A stretch of 64,000 nt of DNA, from assembly GCA_905182995.1 (NCBI GenBank), contig CAJJDP010000006.1:501163-565162 (forward strand), written 5' to 3'. Position numbers and translations under genes: made by a program. Of the stretch, positions 48,879 through 60,426 are shown piece by piece. Source of the stretch: Paramecium octaurelia. Its lineage: Eukaryota; Ciliophora; Oligohymenophorea; Peniculida; Parameciidae. Position 1 is the first letter of the stretch; each line of letters begins with the position of its first letter. Below the pieces are notes generated by a model. The model was not told where the DNA came from and did not search any database. It worked only from the letters and a program-made list of their open reading frames with translations.

Positions 48879-49277
48879 ATGGAAACTCTAAATCAAATCA
48901 TTAGAAAAATATAATAAATTGAAAGTTAACTTCTTTTTCTATCTTAAACTTTATTTTCTCAGTTTATGTAAAGTGATTCAGAGTCTTAAAAGATATTTAT
49001 AGGTATAAAACAGCGAAAAATTGAACAATAAGTGTTTATGTTATAAACTAAAAATAGAAGAATGTTATTAATTGATAATATAAACAGTTACACATATAAT
49101 AAAAAGAAATAAAATATTAATTATTATTACAATTTATAAAAAGAAAAAAATTTTCTTAATTCTTTACATTCATTGCTTCTAGTGATATTTTGCGATTAAA
49201 GCTTTGAATAACATTATCTATTTAAATTATTAGTTTATTTTGCAAGAAAGATAATGGAATTCTTGTCTTTTTTATGA
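48879..49277 (+). CDS. Possible small helical protein, 132 aa (weak)
   Basis: A 133-codon frame with no TGA. The N-terminal ~75 residues are coding in character (METLNQIIRKIQQIESQLLF, KQRKIEQQVFMLQTKNRR), while the second half is AT-biased and less convincing. It may end earlier by splicing. No homology recognised. Confidence 0.38.
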
Positions 49278-49659
49278 TTAATAGATTATTATATCCTAAA
49301 TTTATGATATAATCCAATTATTCCAATTCTTATAATATCTAAAAAAAAGTAAGATCAACTTGTATTTTATTTACTGGGATGAATATTAGCTAATAAAACT
49401 ATAATCTAAGTTTATTCATAAACACTAAGTATATTTTGCAATTAACTTTTTTTTTGCAAATTATGATTACAACTTCATATATGTAGAACTTCCAAATGCA
49501 AGAAAATGTACACTCCTACCTTTATAATTAAGATAAATTAAGATAAATAATTATTTAATTTCTTAAATTTTCATATATACATATGTATATTGAAAAAAAA
49601 TTTCAAAACATTTTCCACTTTTATAAAAATGAATGAACTATTTAACATGCATCTAAGTA

Positions 49660-50009
49660 TTCCTTCTTTTTTTTAAAGTTATATTTCTTGAAACCATTAA
49701 TTTCATAAATATGGTATGATCTCAGAATTTTATCATTTCAAACTTTGAGATATTGTGTTTATTAAATGTTCTTTTGAATCAAAAATTTTGGCTCTTATGA
49801 ACTACTCCAAAAATTCCTAAAGAAACTAGGTTGAGATAATACTTTTTACAGCAATCTTCTAATCTTGCAATCTATCAGATTTCAAGATTAAAAGCTTTCT
49901 ATAATTTTTTTCAATATAATTAGATTTCATTTGCTAATTTTTACATATCCTCACTAGGTAAGACGTTCTTTCTAACATTAACAATTATGCTTATTTTTCT
50001 TGCACCCAT
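49660..50009 (-). pseudogene. Candidate decayed gene (repeated at about 50989-51338)
   Basis: From ATG 50009 one minus-strand frame has coding character (MGARKISIIVNVRKNVLPSE, QIARLEDCCKKYYLNLVSLG) but holds at least three in-frame TGA codons that no plausible intron removes. It may be a relic of a duplicated gene, as expected after Paramecium genome duplications, or chance. The second copy belongs to the assembly duplication. The rest of 49278-50342 shows no gene. Confidence 0.35.
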
Positions 50010-50342
50010 GATTGAAAATCAATTTAATTTTATATCATTTCTTATTAAATTAAGTTTACATAAAAATCATCCAAAATTATCAATAATTGAATGTTATTCA
50101 TGAATTGTTTCATGTTATCTAAACTATAATATCAACGATTAGAATTTTATGAATGATTATTATATTAACTCAGTATATTCCCTTAATTATTAGATTTTAT
50201 TATAATTTATAAATTAATATAAAACTCAAAAGGAGAGATAATATTTAGTGGAATGATATACTATTCACTTTTAATATATAAAAAAAAATATTTAGTTTAT
50301 ACGTGAATTAAATTACACAGAAATTATTTAAATATCTTAAAA

Positions 50343-50910
50343 ATGGGATAGGGATCATCTAAATTTTACGCAGTTCCAGTGGGAGAGAAGAAAGATGGAG
50401 AAAGTCATGTCTATAGAAATCCAAATAATACTCAAAAGCTTCTAGATAACTTCGAAGGAGAAACAACAGTTTAAGGAATTTTCTTAAGATCTTGCCGTAA
50501 ATTTCCAAACAATAGATGCTTGGGCAAGTAGGTAGTCACTGGAGAGAATAGTAGACATTATGTTTACAAAACTTATCTTGAAGTCAGAAATGTTGCAGAG
50601 TATAATCTTAAATAGAAACTAGATAACTTGGGTCAGGTATAAAGAATTTGAATTTGATTCCAAATCCAGTGATGTATGAGGGATAGGAATTGAGAATGAT
50701 AGGAATATTCTCAAAAAACAGAGAAGAATGGCTACTTCTAGATATAGCGAATACATTGTATGGAAACACAATGATTCCCTTATATGATACATTAGGATTG
50801 GAAAGCATTCCTTACATCCTAGAGCAAACTTAGCTAAGCACTTTATTCATTTCAAGCACTAGTGTGGAAACTCTTTTAAAAGTAAAAGAGTGCCATGCTC
50901 TAAAGTTTGT
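50343..50910 (+). CDS. Acyl-CoA synthetase, truncated duplicate (assembly artefact)
   Basis: The first ~180 codons of the gene at 51672-53755, cut by the N at 50911. Not a separate gene. Confidence 0.85.
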
Positions 50911-51671
50911 NATGTATATTGAAAAAAAATTTCAAAACATTTTCCACTTTTATAAAAATGAATGAACTATTTAACATGCATCTAAGTATTCCTTCTTTTT
51001 TTTAAAGTTATATTTCTTGAAACCATTAATTTCATAAATATGGTATGATCTCAGAATTTTATCATTTCAAACTTTGAGATATTGTGTTTATTAAATGTTC
51101 TTTTGAATCAAAAATTTTGGCTCTTATGAACTACTCCAAAAATTCCTAAAGAAACTAGGTTGAGATAATACTTTTTACAGCAATCTTCTAATCTTGCAAT
51201 CTATCAGATTTCAAGATTAAAAGCTTTCTATAATTTTTTTCAATATAATTAGATTTCATTTGCTAATTTTTACATATCCTCACTAGGTAAGACGTTCTTT
51301 CTAACATTAACAATTATGCTTATTTTTCTTGCACCCATGATTGAAAATCAATTTAATTTTATATCATTTCTTATTAAATTAAGTTTACATAAAAATCATC
51401 CAAAATTATCAATAATTGAATGTTATTCATGAATTGTTTCATGTTATCTAAACTATAATATCAACGATTAGAATTTTATGAATGATTATTATATTAACTC
51501 AGTATATTCCCTTAATTATTAGATTTTATTATAATTTATAAATTAATATAAAACTCAAAAGGAGAGATAATATTTAGTGGAATGATATACTATTCACTTT
51601 TAATATATAAAAAAAAATATTTAGTTTATACGTGAATTAAATTACACAGAAATTATTTAAATATCTTAAAA

Positions 51672-53755
51672 ATGGGATAGGGATCATCTAAATTTTACGC
51701 AGTTCCAGTGGGAGAGAAGAAAGATGGAGAAAGTCATGTCTATAGAAATCCAAATAATACTCAAAAGCTTCTAGATAACTTCGAAGGAGAAACAACAGTT
51801 TAAGGAATTTTCTTAAGATCTTGCCGTAAATTTCCAAACAATAGATGCTTGGGCAAGTAGGTAGTCACTGGAGAGAATAGTAGACATTATGTTTACAAAA
51901 CTTATCTTGAAGTCAGAAATGTTGCAGAGTATAATCTTAAATAGAAACTAGATAACTTGGGTCAGGTATAAAGAATTTGAATTTGATTCCAAATCCAGTG
52001 ATGTATGAGGGATAGGAATTGAGAATGATAGGAATATTCTCAAAAAACAGAGAAGAATGGCTACTTCTAGATATAGCGAATACATTGTATGGAAACACAA
52101 TGATTCCCTTATATGATACATTAGGATTGGAAAGCATTCCTTACATCCTAGAGCAAACTTAGCTAAGCACTTTATTCATTTCAAGCACTAGTGTGGAAAC
52201 TCTTTTAAAAGTAAAAGAGTGCCATGCTCTAAAGTTTGTAGTTACATTTGATGAATTACCTTAAGATAAGGTTCAACAGGTAATTGTAATTAATATTCGA
52301 TTAGTTTAGCGAAAAAGGAATAAAAGTATTTAATTATGAAGAAGTATTGAATGCTGGAAAAGAGAAAATTCACCCATTTGCAGAAGTACATGGAAATGAC
52401 ATATTCACATTCAGTTATACATCAGGAACTACAGGAATGCCAAAAGGTGTTATGTTAAGACATTTAAATTTCGTCACAGTAGCAGGAGGAGTTGTTTACT
52501 AGGGAATTTAGTTATATCCTACTGATGTCTATTTGAGTTATCTACCATTACCTCATGTGTTAGAGAGAGTTGTAGTAACAGCCTTACTTGGATTTGGCTG
52601 CACAATTTGTATGTATGGCGGAGATGTATTAAAAATCAATGTTGATATTTAATTGGTAAAACCAACTATTTTTGTGAGTGTTCCTAGATTGTATAGAAGA
52701 TTGTACAATGCAATTAAAGAAAAGGCAGATAAGGTCGAAGGATATAAAAAAACATTATTTGAGAAGGGATTAGCCAGCAAAATGTATTATTTGTAAAATG
52801 GTGGTCATGTTTAACATAAAGTTTGGGACAACTTGGTATTCAAAGCAACAAGAGAAGCATTTGGTGGTAGAGTCAGGTTAATGTTATCTGGATCAGCACC
52901 TATGTCACCTGAAGTAGTAGATTTCTTGAAATGTGTTGTGTGTGTTCCATTCCTAGAAGGATATGGTCAGACTGAAGGATGCGGTGGTTCTTTCATTAGT
53001 AGAGCTGATGATCCTATTAGTGGACATGTAGGAGGTGTCTTCTCAAACATTGAATTTAAAGTTGTTGATGTTCCATAAATGAACTACTTCAGCACTGATA
53101 AAGACGAACAAGGAAGACCCACTCCTAGAGGAGAAATCTGTAATTAATCAATCATTATCTTTAGGCATTAGGGGAAATGGATTATTTGCTGGATATTATA
53201 AAGAACCTGAAAAAACAAAAGAAATGATTGATGCTGATGGCTGGATGCATTCTGGAGACATTGGATTGATTAGACCCGATGGATCTTTAAAGATTATTGA
53301 TAGAGTTAAAAACATTTTTAAGTTAAGTCAAGGTGAATACATTGCTCCAGAAAAAGTGGAAGGAGTCTATTTGAAGGTCAAAGGCATCGCAGAAGTATTT
53401 GTCTATGGAGATTCAACCAAAAGCTTTTGTGTAGCTATCATTGTTCCTGAAAAACCATTTGTCTTAGACTTAGCACACACATTAGGAATATAAGGTACAT
53501 ATGAAGAGTTGTGTGCAAATGATAAAGCAAATAAACACTTTTTTGATGAAATGGTTAAAACAGTATTTAATATATCTAATCCATTAGGGTAAAGCTGAGA
53601 AATTGAATGGCATGGAAAATGTCAAGAAAATCTACATTGAACCAACCTCCTTTATTGCTCATGGTTTAACTAGTAACACACTTAAGTTGATGAGACACAA
53701 GGCAAGAGAGCATTTTCTCAAATAAATTGAGGCTATGTATTAAGGAAGTGAATGA
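51672..53755 (+). CDS. Long-chain fatty acid-CoA ligase (acyl-CoA synthetase, AMP-binding family)
   Basis: These enzymes activate fatty acids through an acyl-AMP intermediate to acyl-CoA. Four introns (23, 25, 25, 25 nt) give 661 residues. Motifs in order: [18 protein letters not shown] (ATP/AMP P-loop, ~residue 240), [41 protein letters not shown] (acyl-AMP site), [11 protein letters not shown], and [22 protein letters not shown] (the FACS signature region). All adenylation residues are present. The N-terminus (MGQGSSKFY) has a glycine-serine start that could be N-myristoylated, but there is no signal peptide or strong membrane segment. Its stop is 45 nt from that of the cysteine protease. 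Confidence 0.93.
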
Positions 53756-53799
53756 GTATGGGAACATATATTAAAAAAAAATTATCATTATACAGTTTT

Positions 53800-54792
53800 T
53801 CATTATAATAATGCATATGATCCTGTTAGACAAACACCACATGTATCTCCAGAAGCTAGATTTATATAGCCTTATTCTCCCCAATCTTATCCCCAAGAAT
53901 TTCTTACCTTCCAAACTCCATTCCTATTTATTCCGACTAATACTACTCCATGATTTAAATATTTTTTACAATCAGAAAATACTCCACTTGCTATAAATAA
54001 ATATGATATATCAATACAATAAAATCTCCAATTTGTTGCATCCACTCCTACAGACACTGATTATTATAGGAGAGCATTTGAAATATCTTGGCATCCATCC
54101 AAATCTACATATCCAATTACTCTTCTGAACTTTCTTACAACCGACTTGCAAATTCCATCCTCTCCTGTATAAGGATAAACTTTTGTTTCAGCTATTCCTG
54201 AATCGATTATATAATCCAAAGCAGATTCCATCCATCCACCATCACATCCAGCATTTCCATAAGGACCAGCACAATCTACTAAATCTTGTTCTGATAAATC
54301 AACTATTTCATTGAATTAGATCTTTGTATTGATTTCTAATGCTCCTACAGCTGAAAATGCCCAACATGATCCACAATCACCTTAATCTTTAATTGCTGGA
54401 ACCTTTCCTTTCTGTACCCAATCTACTTCCTCTTACACTAAAAAAGGTTCCTCATTTTTTTTAATGTTTTTAACTCTCGCTGGCATTTATAAATTTAAAT
54501 ATTTTGTCAAGAACTCCTAATCTGTTAAATCCCCAAACTTATTAATTTTTTACTTATAGCTATTGTTTTATGAATTAAAATCTTCAATCTTCATTGTGTT
54601 TTATTAGTATATTGAAAATCTATAAATTTGTTCATTCTGGGTTGGGTACCTTTTGTTATATTTTTGTTGCCAATCTTAATATTGCTTAAGAATTTTAAAT
54701 TAAGTGTGCTCACTTTGTTCATATAATTTCGATAAATATACCCCAGCACTTAGTAGTGACAAGAATCCTGCAATAAATAAACTTTTTTCCAT
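53800..54792 (-). CDS. Papain-family cysteine protease (C1A, cathepsin L-like)
   Basis: From ATG 54792 the protein has about 321 residues if a 27-nt in-phase intron (TTTTAT|CAAGTGG junction) is removed, which restores the usual FYSSGVF. Residues 1-20 form a signal peptide or anchor (SLFIAGFLSLLSAGVYL). The I29 inhibitor propeptide follows (WQQKYNKRYPTQNEQIYRF, NKFGDLTDQEFLTKYL). The mature enzyme has KDQGDCGSCWAFSAVGALE (oxyanion Gln and catalytic Cys), DLSEQDLVDCAG, GCDGGWMESALDYI, LNHGVVLVGI (catalytic His) and VRNSWGQDWGEQGYI (catalytic Asn). The full catalytic set is present. Expected in phagolysosomes or secreted. Confidence 0.93.
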
Positions 54793-54856
54793 ATTAATAC
54801 AATTATTTTATAATAAACTAATAAAAGCTATTTAGCATTTATTAAATTGAAAATTA

Positions 54857-55205
54857 TGAGTGAAAAAATTGGACAAAAATTAACATTTATTCATTACTCA
54901 AATAGATAAAGATTCACTTATTTATGATTTATTCAATTTGATTCTCAAAAACATATTTAATTCACACTATTTAAAAGATAATTATTAGGAGGGTATAGTT
55001 TGAGGTATGTATATCTCTAGATTTTTTACGTTCAGAATTAATTCGAGAGAATTTTCTTAAACAAATTAAGAGAGCATTTATGTCAGGTAATTGCATGTAG
55101 AGATTAAGTTATGAGAATTTCATTGATATTGTAAATCTTTGGAGGATAGAGTTGAGAATGAAAAGTTATTTTTTTGATGAATTATTTACATAATTTAATT
55201 AAATA
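54857..55205 (+). other. Possible upstream exons of the MORN gene or separate small gene
   Basis: A coding-like frame (LKDNYQEDFLRSELIREN, SYENFIDIVNLWRIELR) emerges after removing a 28-nt intron near 55000 and runs without a stop into the ATG of the MORN gene at 55206. The only upstream ATG (54857) would need an intron of 46 nt, long for this genome. Either the MORN protein has ~90 extra N-terminal residues or this is a small gene ending by a further splice. Confidence 0.35.
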
Positions 55206-56426
55206 ATGGGAACATGTTGTGGTACGTAGAGTTAATTGTAAATTGTGATGCCAAAATTTGAACTGTCTATCCTGAGTGTCTATACCTAAAAAGCTATTTT
55301 GATACAAAGAGCTTACAGATGTATATTGGGTTTAAACAATAAATAGAGTTCAAGCATCGGAAGAGAAGAAATACAGTTCCAGTATCTATTACAAACGACA
55401 GCTAGAGAAGTCATTAGGAGCCTATAGAAATTACAATTGTTCATTAGTAACCGTAAGATGAAGTTGCATAGATGGAATAGATTGAAGAAGTTCCTGTCGT
55501 TTTAGATCATTCTCCTCCTGATGGAGTAAAAATAGAGAGAAAATAAAGTGAATATCCAGCATCAATCAACTCCTTGATATTTCGAATTGGGAACTTTAAT
55601 TATAAGGAATATCTAAAGAAAGAAAGTTAAAATTATGAAGAAGAAGAATTGAATGCAGCTTTTTTAGATCCGTATTTACTTACTGATGGAACAATATATT
55701 TAGGTTAATGGAAATTGGGTAAAAGACATGGAAAAGGCAGAGCAATTTTTTAAGATAAAAGTGTATACGAAGGATTTTGGAAGAATGACAAAATGGATGG
55801 TTATGGGAGGTTGATATTTGTTAATGGAGATTACTATGAAGGAGAATTCAAGGAGAATAAAGCTAACGGATTTGGAAAATAAGTGACATCCTAAGGGTAT
55901 TCTTACGAAGGCTATTGGGTGAATGATAAATAGTAAGGGGAAGGAATCGAAAAGTTTTCAGATGGGACAAATTTTTCAGGAAAGTTTGTCGATGGAAATA
56001 AAACCGGTATTGGCGAGTTTGTTTTTTCAGATGGATCCAAGTATTAGTTCAGCTAAAACAAAGGTATAAAGGTTCAATTGTTAACAATAAATTTAATGGA
56101 AAAGGAGTGTTTCATTTTTCAGATGGTCGTAAATATGATGGGTAATGGAAAGATAATTAAATGGATGGTTATGGTACATTTACTTGGCCTGATGGTAGAT
56201 GTTATGATGGATATGTAAATGATATTATAATGATTAGTATGTGAAAGATAAAAAGCATGGATTTGGGGATTTTACATATGCTGATGGATCTATGTATAAG
56301 GGCAATTGGGTTGATGGCAAAGAACATGGACAAGGAACATTCTATTCTAAAAGTGGATTGTACAGAGAAGGTGAATGGCTCAATGGCAAAAGATTAAAAT
56401 GGACTTCTTCATACTAAACTTCCTGA
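55206..56426 (+). CDS. MORN-repeat protein with IQ motif and possible N-myristoylation
   Basis: Introns of 26, 23 and 23 nt give 382 residues. The start MGTCCGTQ is a good N-myristoylation and palmitoylation signal. An IQ motif follows at about residue 36 ([17 protein letters not shown]), a calmodulin-binding site that only forms after the first intron is removed. After an acidic linker, MORN repeats begin at about residue 145 and run to the end (for example [60 protein letters not shown]). MORN proteins tether membranes to cytoskeleton and are common at ciliate cortex and basal bodies. An upstream in-frame extension is possible; that would remove the myristoylation. Confidence 0.85.
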
Positions 56427-56493
56427 ATACAATAGAAGATACTAATTTAATTCTTGTTTTCTTTAATAATTTTTTAATAATTAGATTATATTT

Positions 56494-56916
56494 ATGCCTC
56501 ATATTAAGTTACCTAATTATCGACTTGGTATTTCACCATCAGTTAGATCCTCTTATAAAATGGACAATTTGACTCCATCATAAAAATTAGATCTGGTGGC
56601 AGCTCGTATATTTGGCATATCCTTTGGTGGTAATTTAAGAAATGGAATGAAGGCAATAAAGAGATTAGATTCAGGCTAAAATAGAGCTAGATAATACAGT
56701 GTTCCTGTATGGAATCCAGCGTAATGATATATAATTAGCTAAAGACAATGGTTTCCATTTATGACATAATGGAGGAAGCTTGAATTCAATAGGAAATTAG
56801 TAGATGGTAGAAAAATGAGAATTATGATGAGAGGTGTCAAAATTGGTAGATAGAAGGGAGGTGAGAAAATCTCAATTCTTAACATTTATGAGCGCAAGAA
56901 GGCTAGTATGGAATGA
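56494..56916 (+). CDS. Small basic protein, 134 aa, unknown
   Basis: A first exon from ATG 56494 and a second exon are joined by an 18-nt intron (GTAATGATATATAATTAG), the shortest seen in the window; without it the frame stops after 77 residues. The product is basic (LGISPSVRSSYKMDN, ARIFGISFGGNLRNGMKAIK, WRKLEFNRKLVDGRKMR) without a membrane segment. The composition would suit a mitochondrial or ribosome-associated protein, but I recognise no family. It is 67 nt downstream of the MORN gene. Confidence 0.62.
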
Positions 56917-56970
56917 TAATACATAAACAATGTTATATTTATAAAAACACACAAGAAATCAGCAATAATA

Positions 56971-57765
56971 ATGAATTAATGTATAATTCTAATTGCATTC
57001 TTATTTATTACAAATGCTTTGATAACAAAGCATTGTCAGTGCAACCAAATAAGAAACTAATTTTCATGTATGCTTCACTAAAAATGCCAGTGGAAGTCAA
57101 ATAGTTGTTAAAATGCAAGTTGCAAGGAATTTCATCATGTCTCAGTCTGTAGTTAAAATAAAGAGTGCTTTTATAATCCTTTAGATGATAGATGCTAAGA
57201 ATTAACAGATTGCAGCATGTTGACTGCTACATCCAATGAAGAGTGTTCTTATCAATCAAAGTATTGTGGAATCTATAATCCTGCATTAAAGCAATGCTAA
57301 ATCTTAAATTTTAAACCTTGCAATATGCATACAACACAATGGGAGTGCTTAAATGTAGCTTAACCATGCTATTGGATAAATTAATAATGCTAAGAATTTG
57401 ACTGTGCTTTATTAAAATCCTAAAAAGAGTGCAATGGTTATCATCATTATTTATGTAATTGGTCAATTGAAAATTAATAATGTATTCATGCTTCATGCCA
57501 TCAATAACCTATTTTTGATTGCACTTTTATTGTTAAGAAATTCAATATTGGATATTTAATCTAACCCTGTTTGGTTGATTATTCAGAAGGTCAAGCTAAA
57601 TGCAGGGAGGCTACTTTATCTGAATTATCCCCTATTACATGCAGTTTAAATACTGATAATGCTGCAGCATGGAGTGACATGAGGCTGGATCGTGGAAGTT
57701 GTTAAGAATGCGATGTCTGTATTATTAAAATCTTAGTTCTAACATTATTAATGATGATCTTTTGA
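56971..57765 (+). CDS. Cysteine-rich secreted surface protein, second type, 264 aa
   Basis: An intronless frame of 265 codons. The N-terminus is a signal peptide (MNQCIILIAFLFITNA). The mature part has about 30 cysteines in modules of 30-40 residues, some with CxW or CxxW (KCQWKSNSC, PCYWINQQC, LCNWSIENQQC). It ends in ECDVC followed by a hydrophobic tail (IIKILVLTLLMMIF), consistent with a GPI signal. It shares the module idea, but little direct sequence, with the pair at 47270 and 62384. It is probably a divergent surface-antigen-like protein exposed on the cell. Confidence 0.8.
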
Positions 57766-58108
57766 AATTGAATAGACCAAAATGATTTATTGTAATCAAT
57801 TAGATCAATTAGATTTATTTATGAATATATAAGGGAGAAAATCTATCATAAGTTTTCTTAATGTTATCAAATCTTTATAACATGGTTAAGTATATAAAGA
57901 AAATAAGCCGATGATAAATGATCTCAATTTGTATGCATTATATCAAGCTTTCAAGTGGAGATGAATTCAATTTATAGAAGTGAAATATAGCATGTTATAC
58001 ACAAATTATGTAGTTTTTTATTAGAACCAAAGGTTTATCTATATTTTTAGTAGATGGATTAAGCATCTGAAATTTTATAAATATAAATTAATTTATTCCT
58101 TTTTCTCT
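57766..58108. other. Intergenic region, no gene seen
   Basis: About 340 nt, AT-rich, between the surface protein and the CDK-like kinase, both on the plus strand. In-frame coding character is weak. Confidence 0.5.
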
Positions 58109-59235
58109 ATGATTTAGGATTTCACTTTTTAACGAATATCTTCCTCATCTATCTAAACCATTGAGCTCAAATCAAAGTTTATTATTCAAAAGAATATTGG
58201 GTATGGTGATTATGGGTAAGTTGATCATTTTAATCTTAGAACTGTATATCAAGGTGTGAATATGCACACCAGAGAGACAGTTGCCATCAAAGAATTAAGT
58301 CATCGTTTAAGTGATGAAGGGGTTTGATATATTATTCTATATAAGATAAATGCTTATGCATTAAGAGAGATTGAAATACTCCGATCTCTTCATTGTGATT
58401 AAATTGTGTTATTTAAAGAATTAGCTTATCAAAAAAGAAACACATATATAATAATGGAATATATGGAGGAAGATCTGCTTACAGCTATGAAAAGAGACAT
58501 CTTCACTGAGGTCTAAGCCAAGTAGATTATGTTATAAGTGTTGAAAGGCTTAGCTTATTTACATGATCTAGGTATAATACACAGAGATCTTAAACGTAAA
58601 TTTTTGAAACCTACTTTAGCTAACAATATTTTACACAAAAATTTAACTATTAAAATTTGTGATTTGGGAATGGCTCAAAATTTAAAAAAATTCAAGCCCC
58701 AAACCACCAGAATATAAAATCATCAATACAGGGCTCCGGAAGTGTTCCTTGGTTTATTAAATGACTAATATTAGGTTAAAAATATTGCTCCAAGGTTGAT
58801 GTTTGGTCAGCTGGAGTTCTATTTATCGAGCTTCTATTTAGAGGCAATCCTTTCAAGGGATCGTCTGAAGCCAATAGTTTTCAATAAATTTTAAAATTAT
58901 GTGGAACTCCTACTGAAGGTAATTGATTAATAGACAATTTCATAGAAACTTGGTAAGGAGTCACTACATTAAAAAATTATTCTAAATTGATTACCAATGA
59001 GAGTTTTCCCAAGATCTTACATACAATGCTTGATAGGAAAATGTCTCCCATCTTAGTAAATCTCATAGACTAGATGTTAACTCTTGATCCTTCCAAAAGG
59101 ATATCTGCTCATTCTGCTCTATAGCATTTATACTTCAAGGGTACGAATATAGAGAGGTAATTATCGTTCATATAAGAGATGTCTCAAAATGAATTAGATA
59201 GGAATGAAAAGAGTTAAAACTTAAAGTCAAACTGA
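58109..59235 (+). CDS. Cyclin-dependent kinase-like Ser/Thr kinase
   Basis: Five introns (24, 24, 24, 23, 27 nt) give 334 residues; the second contains an in-frame TGA. Motifs: IGYGDYGTVYQGV (G-loop), TVAIKEL (lysine), ALREIEILRSLHCDQIV (in place of the PSTAIRE helix), YIIMEYMEEDLL, GIIHRDLKPNNIL, KICDLGMAQ (DLG instead of DFG), NHQYRAPEVFLG and KVDVWSAGVLFIELLF. The GNPFKG and GTPTE segments are CDK/MAPK-group features. DLG is tolerated in some active kinases, so activity is likely but not certain. An alternative splice near 59150 would replace the last ~20 residues by a tail continuing to about 59295. Confidence 0.87.
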
Positions 59236-59690
59236 AACCTAAGTACATAATTATCCTGATGGAAAAAGAATAATTGTTATTTCGAAAAAATACTGAAAAA
59301 CAATTGTTTATGCTTTTGAGGATTTATGCGAAACCTTGGGCTAGTAGATCAAATTATCTGATAACATTCAACCAAATTAATTCTTCTTAAATAATCAAAT
59401 AGAGTAGATATAATTCATATTCAAATAATATGCCTTATAGATACTCTTTTATAAGGTTGAATGGTAATTCTTTTATCTAAAAATAGCTTATAAAATCAGA
59501 TATCTGTTTTACTTTCTCTACAAATGCATATTCTTCAAAAACTAATATGAAAATAATTTATAATATATATTAACTACTACAATTTTCTTCTAATTTTGGA
59601 ATTAATATAAGTTAAGTGATAAAACCAATTTTTAATTAATTGAACTATTTATCAAATCAACTTGAAAAAACATAAATTATTTTATAATAT
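59236..59690. other. Intergenic region with a possible alternative kinase tail
   Basis: A short coding-like frame ending near 59295 (HNYPDGKRIIVISKKY) could be an alternative C-terminus of the CDK-like kinase or a tiny gene. The remainder shows nothing. Confidence 0.35.
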
Positions 59691-59924
59691 ATGGGTTGTA
59701 CATCCACAAAACTAAAAAATAAGAAGGATCTCTGTTTTGTAAATGTTCCTCTTCAAGCTGGAAGAAAAATGAGCAAAGAAGAAGGAATCATTACCAGAGA
59801 ATATAAAATTAACTCGACTAAGGTCAATCAAGTGAAAAAGTAAATAGTTAGTGAAGCTTCGCCCGTAACTGAAGGAAAGATCATTTCAAACAATTTCATA
59901 AAGGATGCACCATAAATTTAATGA
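59691..59924 (+). CDS. Small lipid-anchored protein candidate, 77 aa
   Basis: An intronless frame of 78 codons. The start MGCTSTKLKNKK has a glycine at position 2, a cysteine at 3 and a basic patch, the classic combination for N-myristoylation plus palmitoylation. The body is polar and charged (MSKEEGIITREYKI, NQVKKQIVSEASPV) with no fold I recognise. Likely held on the inner face of a membrane. The start is set by the MGC motif. Confidence 0.62.
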
Positions 59925-60426
59925 ATTTTTATACTAAATGTTTATGTTTTTGAGTTATTCTATAAACTTTATACACAAAAATTGTAATATAATTAACCAT
60001 AGTTATATTTCAGCCAATATCAATTCGGTTGTCAATGTCTATCTATTCTAGTTAGACAGAAAAATTTATTATTAAAATTATTTTCCTCAAAATTCGTTTT
60101 TTCACTTAATTATTGTATTTAAATTTACTCAAATTAGTACTCAACCATTTAGACGATAACAGAATTGATGAATGATAATAAAAGTTATAGGATATATATA
60201 AAATACATTAATATTATGATTATCTTAAATATTGGCCATGTCATATAAAAATTAAATGTTCATAGTGATTATTAATAAAACTCTTTTTTATCTTATTTTT
60301 AATATTCCTATATTCTATCTGACTATTATATTTTAAGGTTATAATGCCTTGATTTGACTACATTAGTTAAGATTATAATACTAGTAAAAGACCTAAAAAA
60401 ACGCATTTATTGTGTTAATATAAATT
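59925..60426. other. Intergenic region, nothing seen
   Basis: About 500 nt of AT-rich sequence between the small lipid-anchored gene and the 3' end of the minus-strand membrane protein. Confidence 0.5.

Larger units (their letters stand above)
49583..52239. repeat. Assembly duplication 3: 1,328-bp exact tandem copy joined by one N
   Basis: Positions 49583-50910 and 50912-52239 are identical and are separated by an N at 50911. The left copy ends in the middle of the acyl-CoA synthetase gene and the right copy continues into the rest. This is the third case of the same kind and nearly the same length. Confidence 0.93.
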
